NCBI GenBank assembly: GCA_963525745.1
Contig: CAURMH010000014.1
Coordinates: 1 to 30,204 of the forward strand
Source: CAURMH01 sp963525745
Lineage (GTDB): Bacteria; Pseudomonadota; Gammaproteobacteria; Enterobacterales; Pasteurellaceae
Reading direction: 5' to 3'
Length of the DNA: 30,204 bases
The notes below the pieces were generated by a model. That model was given only the letters and a program-made list of their open reading frames with translations, ran no database searches and was not told where the DNA came from. Below, piece after piece: positions 1 to 7,754 of the stretch. Both the position numbers and the translations under genes were made by a program. Position 1 is the first letter of the stretch. Each line of letters starts with the position of its first letter.

Positions 1-84
1 GGTATCGACCGTTTAGCAATGCTCTACGCTAATGCACCGTCTATCCGCGATGTGATTTTATTTCCGGCAATGCGCCAGAAGTAG
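1..84 (+). CDS. lysS: Lysine--tRNA ligase, C-terminal end (partial)
   Basis: The first 27 codons visible from the left edge read as the extreme C-terminus of a class II lysyl-tRNA synthetase, which charges tRNA-Lys in the cytoplasm. The residues GIDRLAML correspond to class II motif 3, whose arginine contacts ATP, and they are followed by the family's typical ending SIRDVILFPAMR. The frame ends at TAG (82-84). The 5' part lies outside the window. The paralogue EpmA/GenX also carries a motif 3, but its ending differs, so LysS is preferred. A hairpin follows about 60 bases downstream. Confidence 0.85.
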   Translation, partial: GIDRLAMLYANAPSIRDVILFPAMRQK

Positions 85-142
85 TAAATAGAAAAAACAG
101 TTGAAAATAACCGCACTTTCATAAATAAAAGTCTATAAAACA

Positions 143-182
143 AAACCGCCCTCAATTCATATTAAGAGCGGTTTATATTTTT
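143..182. terminator. Bidirectional terminator between lysS and the lipoprotein gene
   Basis: AAACCGC (143-149) pairs with GCGGTTT (168-174). T-rich runs lie on both sides: TATTTTTAT to the right, and TTTGTTTTAT when read on the minus strand. It lies between two convergent genes, so it can serve both. A lone uptake signal sits just upstream at 110-118. Confidence 0.6.
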
Positions 183-203
183 ATAATTAATTTTTAGCTC
201 AAG

Positions 204-686
204 TTATTTGGTATCACCATATTTAGCTTTTAAATCGGCTTGTAATTTTTGCAATTCTGCTTGTGCTTCCATTGCTTTTGTTGTTTTTTGTTGAATGCCT
301 TCAGCCAAAGTCGCTGCACTTTCAGGGTTTTGTAACACTTTCAAGCTGTCTTCCATTAATTCACTGGATAATTTAAACGCTTCTTGTGCTTTTTGTTTAA
401 AGGCTTTTACTTCATCACTTTTCACATCAAGCGCATTTAATGATTTTTCCGCTTCTTTCACTTTTGCGGCAAATTCTTGCACGATCGCTTCGACTTGTTT
501 CGGGTCGTTTTGACTGGACATTAATTTTTGCTGTAATTCAACCTGCGCATTGGTCATCATTTGCATTTGTGAATCTTGCCATTGCATTACTTTTTGAAAA
601 TCCGCTTTCGGATCGGCTTTATCGCCACAAGCAACGATAGCAAGTGAAAATAATCCAGCCATGATATATTTAATGAATTTGTTCAT
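204..686 (-). CDS. Small putative lipoprotein, helical
   Basis: This encodes a 160-residue exported protein of unknown function. The N-terminus has basic residues (MNKFIKY), a short hydrophobic core and a lipobox-like IVAC with the candidate lipidated cysteine at residue 20, followed by GDKAD. The +2 residue is Gly, so outer-membrane sorting is plausible. The mature part is rich in Lys, Glu, Gln and Ala, with no other cysteines, and looks almost entirely alpha-helical, probably coiled coil. A GAGGA ribosome binding site precedes the ATG at good spacing. It appears to be a monocistronic gene convergent with lysS. It resembles small Pasteurellaceae-restricted lipoproteins (a DUF5339-type family is possible), but I cannot confirm the family from sequence alone. 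Confidence 0.7.
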   Translation of the reverse strand: MNKFIKYIMAGLFSLAIVACGDKADPKADFQKVMQWQDSQMQMMTNAQVELQQKLMSSQNDPKQVEAIVQEFAAKVKEAEKSLNALDVKSDEVKAFKQKAQEAFKLSSELMEDSLKVLQNPESAATLAEGIQQKTTKAMEAQAELQKLQADLKAKYGDTK

Positions 687-788
687 GAAATTTTCCTCAT
701 TGTAAATAAATAGGGGTTACTTAATTCCAAAAGAAACTAAGCGCTGTAATTATAGAGAAGTTATTTCCTTTTTTCAAAAAAATCACTA

Positions 789-2441
789 CTAATTTACCAC
801 GCTACGCCATAAATTCTTGCTATAAATCACACCGACAGAGTTAGGTTGCGCCCCCATCACGGACGGCGCGATGAAAACGGGCAAACGATAGTGAAAAAGG
901 GGTAAAACTAAGTTTTCATGCTGAATAACCTGATGTAATTTTATATAAATTGCCGACCGCTCTTGCGCAGAAACGGATTGCATCGCGCGCTCAAAGAGAC
1001 GATCAAATTCCTCATTTGCATAACCGCTTTTATTATCGGGGCTTTTGGAATAAAACAAGCTTAAAAATGCGGCGGGATCATTAAAATCAGCACACCAACC
1101 GGAACGGATCAATTGAAAATTATGTTGCGAGCGGCGTTCTTGTAATGATGCCCAATTTAGCGATTCGCCGGTGGCTCGAATCAAATCCGATTGGGTTAAC
1201 TGACGAATCAATTTTTCGGCAATCAACGGGTGATAGCCTTGGGTATCATAACTCACCCGCAATGACAGCGGTGTTTTCTCGTTAATGCCGTTTTTTACCA
1301 ATAATTGCTCCGCGACGACAGGTTCCCATTGAGATTCCTGTTCTTCAAACCAACTTTTAGGCAACAAATAGGCACTCGGTTGAGCCTCCGAAATATCACT
1401 TGCAATATCTTTTACCGAAATGAGCGAAACAATCGCTTTTCTGACCGCACTTTTGGCCAATTCGGGATCCCGTAAATTAAATTCATAAAAATAGCTGCAA
1501 AGTTTAGGAAAATATTGACGGGTTGCAGCATGTTCTTTTGCGTTGATAATTAAATCAATTGTAGAAAAATCGGTTTCCGACGTCATTTTTTGATAACGCA
1601 CCTGCTTAAACGACACATTATCGCGATTCCAATAATAAACATTTTGTGCCAGTTCGGCCCGAACTGATGAAGCGGTTGCCAGTCGATAAGCGCCGTTAGT
1701 GATAATCGATGTATTTTCCGAATGAATGTCTTTATCGCTAAAATAGCGCGGTAACAAGCTGCTATGTGCCAACATCGCCGGTAAATAGGGTGTCGGTTTA
1801 TCCAATTGAATCAATAAAGTGCGGTCATTTTCGGCGGAGATTCCTAATTTTTCGACTGGTTCATGCCGATTTAAAACGGCCTCGGCCTGCGCCAAGTTCA
1901 GAAAAGCTAAATATTGTTTTAACCGACTGTCGCTACGCGCCAGATATTGCCAGCTTTTCACAAAATCCTGTGCGGTGACAGGTTCGCCATTTGACCACTT
2001 CGCCTCTGCGCGCAACTGAAATCGCCAGGTTTGATTATCCTCCGTCTGCCAACTTTCCGCTACGGCAGGCACGATATTGCCTTGCGTATCGTAAGCGGTT
2101 AAACCTTCGTAGAGATCGCGCAAAAAATTGGCCTGTTCATCATCAAATGCCGCCTCGGGTGCCATGGTTAATTCACCATAAAAGCCGCGTGTTAATACAA
2201 GACGCCCGGAGGAAGGAGATTCGATGGACGAAATCGGCGCGGAAGGGGACAGCGCTTGTGTATTATGCGTATTAAAAGAAGGTTCCCATCCGCTGACGAG
2301 AAAAATAAGAACAAGTAAAAAAACAAAGACGGCTAGAAAAACAGGAACGAATAAAGAAACAGGAACAGATAAAGAAACAAAACGAAAAATAACCGCACTT
2401 AGCCCTTTTTTGTCGCCTTGAGCGCAACGGGTTTTATTCAT
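789..2441 (-). CDS. OppA-like extracytoplasmic peptide-binding protein
   Basis: This is an ABC-type solute-binding protein of family 5 (the OppA/DppA fold), about 550 residues, predicted to capture oligopeptides or a related ligand in the periplasm. Recognisable stretches are RDLYEGLTAYD, VPAVAESW, WSNGEPVTAQDFVKSW and, near the C-terminus, RSGWCADFNDPAAFLSLF and LPLFHYR. I chose the ATG at 2439-2441, which overlaps the stop of the upstream gene (2434-2436). A longer frame reaches 2486 but would overlap that gene by over 50 bases. The N-terminus is odd: an unusually long hydrophobic segment (about residues 14-49) ends in LVSGW where a lipobox would have cysteine. No permease or ATPase genes are adjacent, so it may be an orphan binding protein. 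Its position next to prlC recalls the H. influenzae arrangement. Confidence 0.8.
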   Translation of the reverse strand: MNKTRCAQGDKKGLSAVIFRFVSLSVPVSLFVPVFLAVFVFLLVLIFLVSGWEPSFNTHNTQALSPSAPISSIESPSSGRLVLTRGFYGELTMAPEAAFDDEQANFLRDLYEGLTAYDTQGNIVPAVAESWQTEDNQTWRFQLRAEAKWSNGEPVTAQDFVKSWQYLARSDSRLKQYLAFLNLAQAEAVLNRHEPVEKLGISAENDRTLLIQLDKPTPYLPAMLAHSSLLPRYFSDKDIHSENTSIITNGAYRLATASSVRAELAQNVYYWNRDNVSFKQVRYQKMTSETDFSTIDLIINAKEHAATRQYFPKLCSYFYEFNLRDPELAKSAVRKAIVSLISVKDIASDISEAQPSAYLLPKSWFEEQESQWEPVVAEQLLVKNGINEKTPLSLRVSYDTQGYHPLIAEKLIRQLTQSDLIRATGESLNWASLQERRSQHNFQLIRSGWCADFNDPAAFLSLFYSKSPDNKSGYANEEFDRLFERAMQSVSAQERSAIYIKLHQVIQHENLVLPLFHYRLPVFIAPSVMGAQPNSVGVIYSKNLWRSVVN

Positions 2442-2796
2442 TTTCGGTTTCGATCCAATACAAAAAGAACCAGTATTTAACGGCAATTAAGGTCAAAATA
2501 ATGATTCGCGCAATAATGTTGGAAGTAAAATAAAAACCCAGCAATAACATTGTGCTGGCAAAGGCTAACAAAATCACTTTGGTTTTTAACGGCATTGTTC
2601 GTCTTTCATAAAACGGTTGCAGATGTTTCGTATAAATTTCTGTTTGCATAAACCAGTTTTGCAGTCGCTGCGAAGATTTTGAGAAAAAATACAGCGTTAA
2701 TAATAAAAACGGCGTGGTCGGCAAGACAGGGGTGACGATACCGATAATACCGAGTATCAAGGCGATAAATCCTAAAATAATATAAACAAGCTTCAT
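2434..2796 (-). CDS. YbaN/DUF454 family inner-membrane protein
   Basis: This is a 120-residue hydrophobic protein of the DUF454 (YbaN) family, whose function is unknown. The family signature is the N-terminal segment LGIIGIVTPVLPTTPFLLL with its conserved prolines, followed by a short basic cytoplasmic stretch (SKSSQRLQNWF...). Two further membrane segments lie around residues 73-110. It is the upstream partner of the OppA-like gene, whose start overlaps its stop, so the two are probably co-transcribed. A GGA-type ribosome binding site precedes the ATG at 2794-2796. The gene is divergent from prlC. Confidence 0.8.
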   Translation of the reverse strand: MKLVYIILGFIALILGIIGIVTPVLPTTPFLLLTLYFFSKSSQRLQNWFMQTEIYTKHLQPFYERRTMPLKTKVILLAFASTMLLLGFYFTSNIIARIIILTLIAVKYWFFLYWIETENE

Positions 2797-2916
2797 TTAT
2801 TTCCAAAGAATGCGAATTTTTCTCAATTATTACCGATTTTTTAGATTTTTCAACCTTGATATTATAAAATCGGGCGCAATTTTACGCTGGAAAAAGAAAA
2901 AAGAAGGAATGTTATT

Positions 2917-4989
2917 ATGTCTAATCCGCTGTTAAACGCTTCGGGGCTACCGGCCTTTTCAAACATTAAGCCGGAGGATATTCAGCCGGCGATCACGCAA
3001 CTTATTCAAGACTGCCGTAATACAACGGAAGAACTGCTAAAACAACCGCACTTAAGCTGGGAAAATTTTGTGCTGCCATTGTCCGAAGTAAATGATCGCT
3101 TAAGCCGTGCTTGGTCACCGATTTCGCATCTTAATGCCGTTAAAAACAGCCCTGAATTACGCGAAGCCTATCAGGCGTGTTTACCGTTGCTGTCCGAATA
3201 CGGCACATGGGTCGGTCAGCACAAAGGATTATACGACGCCTATCAAGCACTAAAAAAGAGTCAGGAATTTTCAACTTATTCCGCCGCACAAAAAAAAGCG
3301 ATTGAAAATTCACTGCGTGATTTTAAACTTTCCGGCATCGCATTACCCGAAGCGCAACAAAAACGCTACGGTGAAATTGTCGCGCGGTTGTCTGAACTAA
3401 ATGCTCAATTTAGCAATAATGTACTGGATGCGACGATGGCTTGGGAAAAAATCGTTTCCGACGAGGCTCAATTACAAGGTTTGCCCGAATCCGCATTGCT
3501 TGCGGCGAAACAATCGGCCAAGAGCAAAGGTATGCAAGGCTATCGTTTCACCTTGGAATATCCGAGTTATTTGCCGGTAATGAGTTATTGTGAAAATCGC
3601 GAATTACGTGAAGAAATGTACCGCGCTTTTGCCACACGTGCCTCCGATCAGGGGCCAAATGCCGGAAAATGGGATAATACGAAGGTAATGGAGGAAATTT
3701 TAGCGCTGCGTTACGAACTCGCTAAATTACTCGGCTTTGCTACTTATACCGAACTTTCCCTTGCGACAAAAATGGCGGAAAACCCGCAACAGGTGTTAGA
3801 TTTTCTCAACGATTTGACCGTACGTTCCAAACCGCAGGGTAAAAACGAATTATGCGAATTAAAGGTTTTCGCTCATCAAAAATACGGCGTAGATGATTTT
3901 GAACCTTGGGATCTTGCGTTTTACAGCGAGAAACAAAAACAAGCGCTATATTCCATCAATGATGAAGAACTTCGCCCCTATTTTCCTGAAGATCGTGTTC
4001 TTTCGGGACTTTTCGAGTTAATTCGACGCTTATTTAATATTCGTGTTGTCGAACGCAATGGCATTGATGTATGGCACAAAGATGTTCGCTTTTTTGATTT
4101 AATTGATGAATATAACGAAGTACGCGGCAGTTTCTATCTTGATTTGTATGCCCGCGAGCATAAACGCGGCGGCGCTTGGATGGATGATTGCATCGGACGC
4201 AAACGTAAATCCGACGGTAGTTTGCAAAAACCGGTCGCCTATCTTACCTGTAACTTTAATGCGCCGGTCGGCGACAAACCGGCACTTTTTACCCACGATG
4301 AAGTCACAACATTATTCCACGAATTCGGCCACGGCATTCATCACATGCTGACACAAATTGATGTCGGCGATGTGGCGGGGATTAATGGCGTACCGTGGGA
4401 TGCGGTGGAATTACCGAGCCAATTTTTAGAAAACTGGTGTTGGGAGCCGGAAGCGCTTGAATTTATTTCCGGCCATTTTGAAACCGGCAAGCCGTTACAA
4501 AAAGAGAAATTAAATCAATTGATTAAAGCAAAAAACTTTCAAGCGGCAATGTTCGTATTACGTCAATTGGAATTCGGTCTGTTTGATTTTCGCTTACATC
4601 ACGAATATGATCCGACAAAAGGTGCACAAATTTTAGACACGCTAAAGCGCGTTAAAGAACAAGTCGCGGTAATCAAATCGCCCGAATGGATAAGAACGCC
4701 GCATAGTTTCAGCCACATTTTTGCCGGTGGATATGCCGCGGGTTATTACAGCTATTTATGGGCGGAAGTCCTTTCTGCCGATGTATTTTCTCGCTTTGAG
4801 GAAGAAGGCATTTTTAATCCGGAAACAGGCCGCGCCTATTTAGATGAAATTTTAACCCGTGGCGGCAGTGAAGAACCGATGGTATTGTTTAAACGCTTCC
4901 GCGGCCGCGCACCAAAACTTGATGCGTTGTTACGCCATAAAGGTATTTTAGAGAATATCACCTCGGTAGCCTGTATAAAACGAGATTAA
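2917..4989 (+). CDS. prlC: Oligopeptidase A (M3 family zinc metallopeptidase)
   Basis: This 690-residue cytoplasmic peptidase cleaves short peptides, including degraded signal peptides. It carries the M3 zinc motif HEFGH at residues 468-472, with the likely third ligand E498 in VELPSQ. The signatures MAENPQQVLDFL and FSHIFAGGYAAGYYSYLWAEVL are typical of the PrlC/Dcp group. Length is close to that of E. coli PrlC (about 680). The last dozen residues (ENITSVACIKRD) extend slightly past the usual end. AAGGA at 2904-2908 lies 8 bases before the ATG. An uptake signal lies inside the gene at 3045-3053. It is transcribed alone and ends at a strong hairpin. Confidence 0.96.
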   Translation: MSNPLLNASGLPAFSNIKPEDIQPAITQLIQDCRNTTEELLKQPHLSWENFVLPLSEVNDRLSRAWSPISHLNAVKNSPELREAYQACLPLLSEYGTWVGQHKGLYDAYQALKKSQEFSTYSAAQKKAIENSLRDFKLSGIALPEAQQKRYGEIVARLSELNAQFSNNVLDATMAWEKIVSDEAQLQGLPESALLAAKQSAKSKGMQGYRFTLEYPSYLPVMSYCENRELREEMYRAFATRASDQGPNAGKWDNTKVMEEILALRYELAKLLGFATYTELSLATKMAENPQQVLDFLNDLTVRSKPQGKNELCELKVFAHQKYGVDDFEPWDLAFYSEKQKQALYSINDEELRPYFPEDRVLSGLFELIRRLFNIRVVERNGIDVWHKDVRFFDLIDEYNEVRGSFYLDLYAREHKRGGAWMDDCIGRKRKSDGSLQKPVAYLTCNFNAPVGDKPALFTHDEVTTLFHEFGHGIHHMLTQIDVGDVAGINGVPWDAVELPSQFLENWCWEPEALEFISGHFETGKPLQKEKLNQLIKAKNFQAAMFVLRQLEFGLFDFRLHHEYDPTKGAQILDTLKRVKEQVAVIKSPEWIRTPHSFSHIFAGGYAAGYYSYLWAEVLSADVFSRFEEEGIFNPETGRAYLDEILTRGGSEEPMVLFKRFRGRAPKLDALLRHKGILENITSVACIKRD

Positions 4990-4998
4990 ATCTCGGTC

Positions 4999-5047
4999 AA
5001 AATTGACCGCACTTTTAAGATTCAAATCAAAGTGCGGTCAATTTTTT
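4999..5047 (+). terminator. Terminator built from an inverted pair of uptake signals, after prlC
   Basis: Positions 4999-5015 and 5029-5045 form a perfect 17-bp stem with a 13-base loop, followed by a run of T. Each arm contains the 9-bp uptake signal plus its A/T-rich extension. It separates prlC from the queuosine leader. Confidence 0.9.
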
Positions 5048-5152
5048 TGTTGTTTTGTCTATTCCCATGCGGCTAAATTCTTATTTGGTATAAAAAATAC
5101 CGCCTCATCGCGCACCTTGCACCGCCGTAAAAGATTTTCTACAATGGGCGCC

Positions 5153-5190
5153 CTTGTAGTTCGCAAACCTCCTACTCTAAAAAACTAGGT
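5153..5190 (+). promoter_or_regulatory. preQ1-I riboswitch controlling queC-queD-queE
   Basis: The leader just upstream of queC has the class I preQ1 aptamer layout. P1 is GTAG (5156-5159) paired with CTAC (5172-5175). The loop is TTCGCAAACCTC, and an A-rich tail TCTAAAAAACTAGG follows. Loop bases ACCT (5167-5170) can pair with tail bases AGGT (5187-5190) to form the P2 pseudoknot. AGG at 5187-5189 also serves as the queC ribosome binding site, 8 bases before the ATG. Ligand binding would therefore hide it, implying translational repression when preQ1 is plentiful. The A-rich tail and its position before queC match known members of the class. P1 is only 4 bp, slightly short. Confidence 0.85.
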
Positions 5191-5197
5191 AATAACA

Positions 5198-5881
5198 ATG
5201 AATATTTCCAATCCAAACCGCGATCGCAAAGCGGTTGTCATTTTTTCCGGCGGGCAAGATTCCACCACCTGTTTAATTCAAGCCATTGCCGAATATGGCG
5301 TGGAAAATGTCGACATCGTCACCTTTCAATATGGGCAACGTCACGCCATTGAGCTGGAGAAAGCCAAATGGATTGCGCAAGATCTCGGTGTGAAGCAAAC
5401 CCTTATTGATACCTCCGTGATCAAAGCCATTACACACAATGCCTTAATGGACGAGCAAGCTAAAATCGAACAAAAAGACAACGAATTGCCAAACACTTTT
5501 GTGGACGGTCGCAATGCGCTGTTCTTGCTTTATGCGGCGATTTACGCAAAAGGGCAAGGCATTCAAGACATCATCACCGGCGTGTGCGAAACGGATTTCA
5601 GCGGTTATCCCGATTGTCGCGATGTGTTTGTAAAATCAATGAATGTGACGCTCAACTTGGCGATGGATTATCAATTCAACATCAAAACCCCGTTAATGTA
5701 TCTCACCAAAGCGCAAACTTGGCAGCTTGCCGATGAATTGGGCGCATTAGATTATGTGCGCAATCACACGCACACGTGCTACGAAGGCGTGGAAGGCGGT
5801 TGTGGGAAATGCCCAAGTTGTGTATTGCGTGAAAAAGGGTTAAAGGAATATTTGGCGCAAAAGGGCGATAAACATGTTTAA
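5198..5881 (+). CDS. queC: 7-cyano-7-deazaguanine (preQ0) synthase QueC
   Basis: This 227-residue cytoplasmic enzyme converts 7-carboxy-7-deazaguanine to preQ0 using ATP and ammonia, a step in queuosine synthesis for tRNA. The PP-loop motif SGGQDS is at residues 17-22. Zinc-binding cysteines C194, C202, C205 and C208 lie in the C-terminal CGKCPSCVLR region. Length is normal for the family. The ATG at 5198 follows the AGG that is part of the preQ1 riboswitch. It is the first gene of a queC-queD-queE operon, and its last 8 bases overlap the start of queD, suggesting translational coupling. Confidence 0.97.
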   Translation: MNISNPNRDRKAVVIFSGGQDSTTCLIQAIAEYGVENVDIVTFQYGQRHAIELEKAKWIAQDLGVKQTLIDTSVIKAITHNALMDEQAKIEQKDNELPNTFVDGRNALFLLYAAIYAKGQGIQDIITGVCETDFSGYPDCRDVFVKSMNVTLNLAMDYQFNIKTPLMYLTKAQTWQLADELGALDYVRNHTHTCYEGVEGGCGKCPSCVLREKGLKEYLAQKGDKHV

Positions 5882-6299
5882 GATTTCCAAAGAATTTAGC
5901 TTTGATATGGCGCATTTGTTGGACGGACACGACGGCAAATGCCAGAACTTGCACGGTCACACTTACAAATTGCAAGTGGAAATCGCCGGCGATTTATTTG
6001 AAAGTGGCGCGAAAAAAGCGATGGTGATTGATTTTTCCGATCTGAAATCTGTGGTGAAAAAAGCCATTTTGGATCCCATGGATCACGCCTTTATTTATGA
6101 TGAAACCAGTGAACGCGAAAGCAAAATCGCCAAACTTCTGCAAGAGTTAAATTCTAAAACCTTCGGCGTGCCTTTCCGCACCACAGCGGAAGAAATAGCG
6201 CGTTTTATTTTTAATCGTTTGAAATATGATGAAAAATTAGCGGTATCCGCCATTCGCTTATGGGAAACCCCTACGTCATTTTGTGAATATACGGAGTAA
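5874..6299 (+). CDS. queD: 6-carboxy-5,6,7,8-tetrahydropterin synthase QueD
   Basis: This 141-residue member of the PTPS/QueD family forms 6-carboxytetrahydropterin from dihydroneopterin triphosphate, the first committed step toward preQ0. Zinc ligands H14, H27 and H29 are visible (MAHLL; CQNLHGHTY), and C23 is the likely catalytic cysteine. The later TTAEEIARFIF and WETPTSFCEY match the family's conserved C-terminal half. The start ATG sits inside the queC stop region. The stop codon TAA (6297-6299) overlaps an uptake signal (6298-6306) that forms one arm of a hairpin over the queE start. Confidence 0.95.
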   Translation: MFKISKEFSFDMAHLLDGHDGKCQNLHGHTYKLQVEIAGDLFESGAKKAMVIDFSDLKSVVKKAILDPMDHAFIYDETSERESKIAKLLQELNSKTFGVPFRTTAEEIARFIFNRLKYDEKLAVSAIRLWETPTSFCEYTE

Positions 6300-6336
6300 G
6301 TGCGGTGGAAAAACGCATGGATTTTGAACCGCACTT
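6298..6336 (+). repeat. Inverted uptake-signal pair spanning the queD stop and queE start
   Basis: AAGTGCGGT (6298-6306) and ACCGCACTT (6328-6336) form a 9-bp stem, extended after a small internal loop by AAAA (6309-6312) with TTTT (6322-6325). Both candidate queE starts (GTG 6305, ATG 6317) lie within it, the ATG in the apical loop. TTTT follows the 3' arm only briefly, so it is at best a weak terminator. Confidence 0.7.
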
Positions 6337-6949
6337 TTCCGAACCCGGCTTTAATATCGTCGAAATCTTTGAAAGCCTGCAAGGGGAAGGCTTCAACACA
6401 GGTATGCCAAGTATTTTCGCGCGTTTCGGCAAATGCAATCTCGCCTGCCCTTGGTGTGACACTCATTACAACAAATTTGAACGCTGGTCGGCATCAGAAA
6501 TTCTAGCCAAAGTGCGGTCATTTTCGGCGAAGAATATTATCATCACCGGTGGCGAGCCCACGATTGTGCCGAAAATTGAATTTTTACTCAAAAAGTTCAA
6601 AGCGGACGGCTATTTTCTTGCCATTGAAACCAATGGCTTAAAACCCATTCCACCGCAAATCGACTACATTGCCACCAGCCCTAAACGCCTTTACGCCCAT
6701 AAATATGAAACCCGTTGTATTGAATTTGCTCACGAAGTGCGCATTGTCGCGGATGAAAATGTCGTGCCATTTTGCGAACTCATCGAGCAAAAAATCCAAG
6801 CGGATCATTATTATCTTTCCCCTTGCGAAATCGACGGCAAAATGAATTTACTGGAAACCATCACCCAACTCGGTCAGCTCAACCAACGCCCGAATAAACC
6901 AAAATGGCAGTTGAGTTTGCAAACGCATAAATTGGTAGGCATTGAATAA
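6305..6949 (+). CDS. queE: 7-carboxy-7-deazaguanine synthase QueE (radical SAM)
   Basis: This is a 214-residue radical SAM enzyme that contracts 6-carboxytetrahydropterin into 7-carboxy-7-deazaguanine. The cluster motif CX3CX2C is at C44, C48 and C51 (GKCNLACPWCDT), preceded by the family signature SLQGEGFNTG and followed by the SAM-binding ITGGEP. The start is ambiguous. GTG at 6305 has GGAG (6293-6296) 8 bases upstream, while ATG at 6317 has a weaker GGAA. I used the GTG. It completes the queC-queD-queE set, so the operon encodes the steps from dihydroneopterin triphosphate to preQ0. An uptake signal lies inside at 6510-6518. Confidence 0.94.
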   Translation: MEKRMDFEPHFSEPGFNIVEIFESLQGEGFNTGMPSIFARFGKCNLACPWCDTHYNKFERWSASEILAKVRSFSAKNIIITGGEPTIVPKIEFLLKKFKADGYFLAIETNGLKPIPPQIDYIATSPKRLYAHKYETRCIEFAHEVRIVADENVVPFCELIEQKIQADHYYLSPCEIDGKMNLLETITQLGQLNQRPNKPKWQLSLQTHKLVGIE

Positions 6950-6957
6950 TCGAGCTA

Positions 6958-7485
6958 TTACGCCGCTAAAAACGGTTGAATAATCTCAATACAGTGCTCC
7001 ACCACTTCATCGAAAGCGGCATCCACATTAACATGATACACATCCGCTTCGTCGGCCTGCGGGACTTCTAACGTGGCAAACTGACTGCGCAGCATATCTG
7101 CTTTCATATAATGGCCTTGACGTTGTTGCATACGCGACAAAATCAAATCGAAATCGCCTTTGAGGAAAATAAATTTCACGCCCGGGTTGCCTTCGCGAAT
7201 TTGGTCTCGGTATTTTTTCTTCAGCGCAGAACACACGATAATCCCTTTTTCCGATTTGTGCTCTAAACTGAACGCCGCATCGCGGATACGTTCCAGCCAC
7301 GGCGCGCGATCTTCATCATTTAACGGTTGACCGGCCCCCATTTTGAGAATATTTGCACGCGGATGTAAGTCATCGCCATCAATTAATTTCATCCCCAAAC
7401 GACGCGCCACTTCGGTTCCAATAGTGGTTTTCCCCGTACTGGAAACCCCCATCAAAATAAAACTTAAACCGGCTTGCTTTTTCAT
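6958..7485 (-). CDS. gntK: Gluconokinase
   Basis: This 175-residue cytoplasmic kinase phosphorylates D-gluconate to 6-phosphogluconate for the pentose phosphate and Entner-Doudoroff routes. The Walker A motif GVSSTGKT is at residues 13-20. DGDDLHP and KMGAGQPLNDEDRAPWL are signatures of the GntK/IdnK family, and VCSALKKKYRD and the lid arginines in RMQQRQGHYM are also present. Length is typical. It is convergent with queE (9 bases apart) and divergent from a GntP-family permease. The shared upstream region carries a palindromic LacI-family-type operator 44 bases before the start. It could equally be the IdnK paralogue. Confidence 0.93.
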   Translation of the reverse strand: MKKQAGLSFILMGVSSTGKTTIGTEVARRLGMKLIDGDDLHPRANILKMGAGQPLNDEDRAPWLERIRDAAFSLEHKSEKGIIVCSALKKKYRDQIREGNPGVKFIFLKGDFDLILSRMQQRQGHYMKADMLRSQFATLEVPQADEADVYHVNVDAAFDEVVEHCIEIIQPFLAA

Positions 7486-7528
7486 AAATGACTCTCTTGA
7501 TATTTAAAACTTTCTTTACTCTATAAAG

Positions 7529-7540
7529 GTTATCGATAAC
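7529..7540. promoter_or_regulatory. Palindromic GntR/IdnR-type operator between gntK and permease
   Basis: GTTATCGATAAC is a perfect 12-bp palindrome with a central CG, in the 269-base divergent region between the kinase and the permease. Its GTTA-N4-TAAC pattern is like that of operators bound by the LacI-family gluconate regulators GntR and IdnR in enterobacteria. No regulator gene lies nearby. It is closer to the kinase start. The rest of the region is A/T rich, with no confident promoter call. Confidence 0.55.
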
Positions 7541-7754
7541 GGTCAATCGTTAACGCAAACTTCTTTTCAATTTTTTGATAAAAAGGCGATTTTGGGGTAA
7601 AAATAAATGATTCAACGCATAATAAACAAATAAAAAAACGTAATCTTAATGACAAAATAAAAATATTGTTGCTAAACTATGTAGCGAAGTATTTCGTCTC
7701 CGCCAGAGGCGACATAGCCAACGCTTAACGATTCACCTTAACTAAGGAAAATTT

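Noticed and set aside
1991..2421. Plus-strand ORFs opposite the OppA-like gene
   Set aside because: They are antisense to a gene with clear family motifs and show no coding features of their own.
2442..2486. Longer N-terminus for the OppA-like protein
   Set aside because: It would overlap the upstream YbaN-type gene by more than 50 bases; the ATG at 2439-2441 gives the usual short stop-start overlap.
5003..5188. A 61-codon plus-strand ORF between prlC and queC
   Set aside because: It runs through the prlC terminator and the preQ1 riboswitch and has no ribosome binding site or recognisable protein pattern.
7687..7708. Possible hairpin in the leader of the gluconate permease (GTCTCCGCCAGAGGCGAC)
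   Set aside because: The stem is short and bulged with a 3-base loop, and it does not resemble a riboswitch or terminator that I know.
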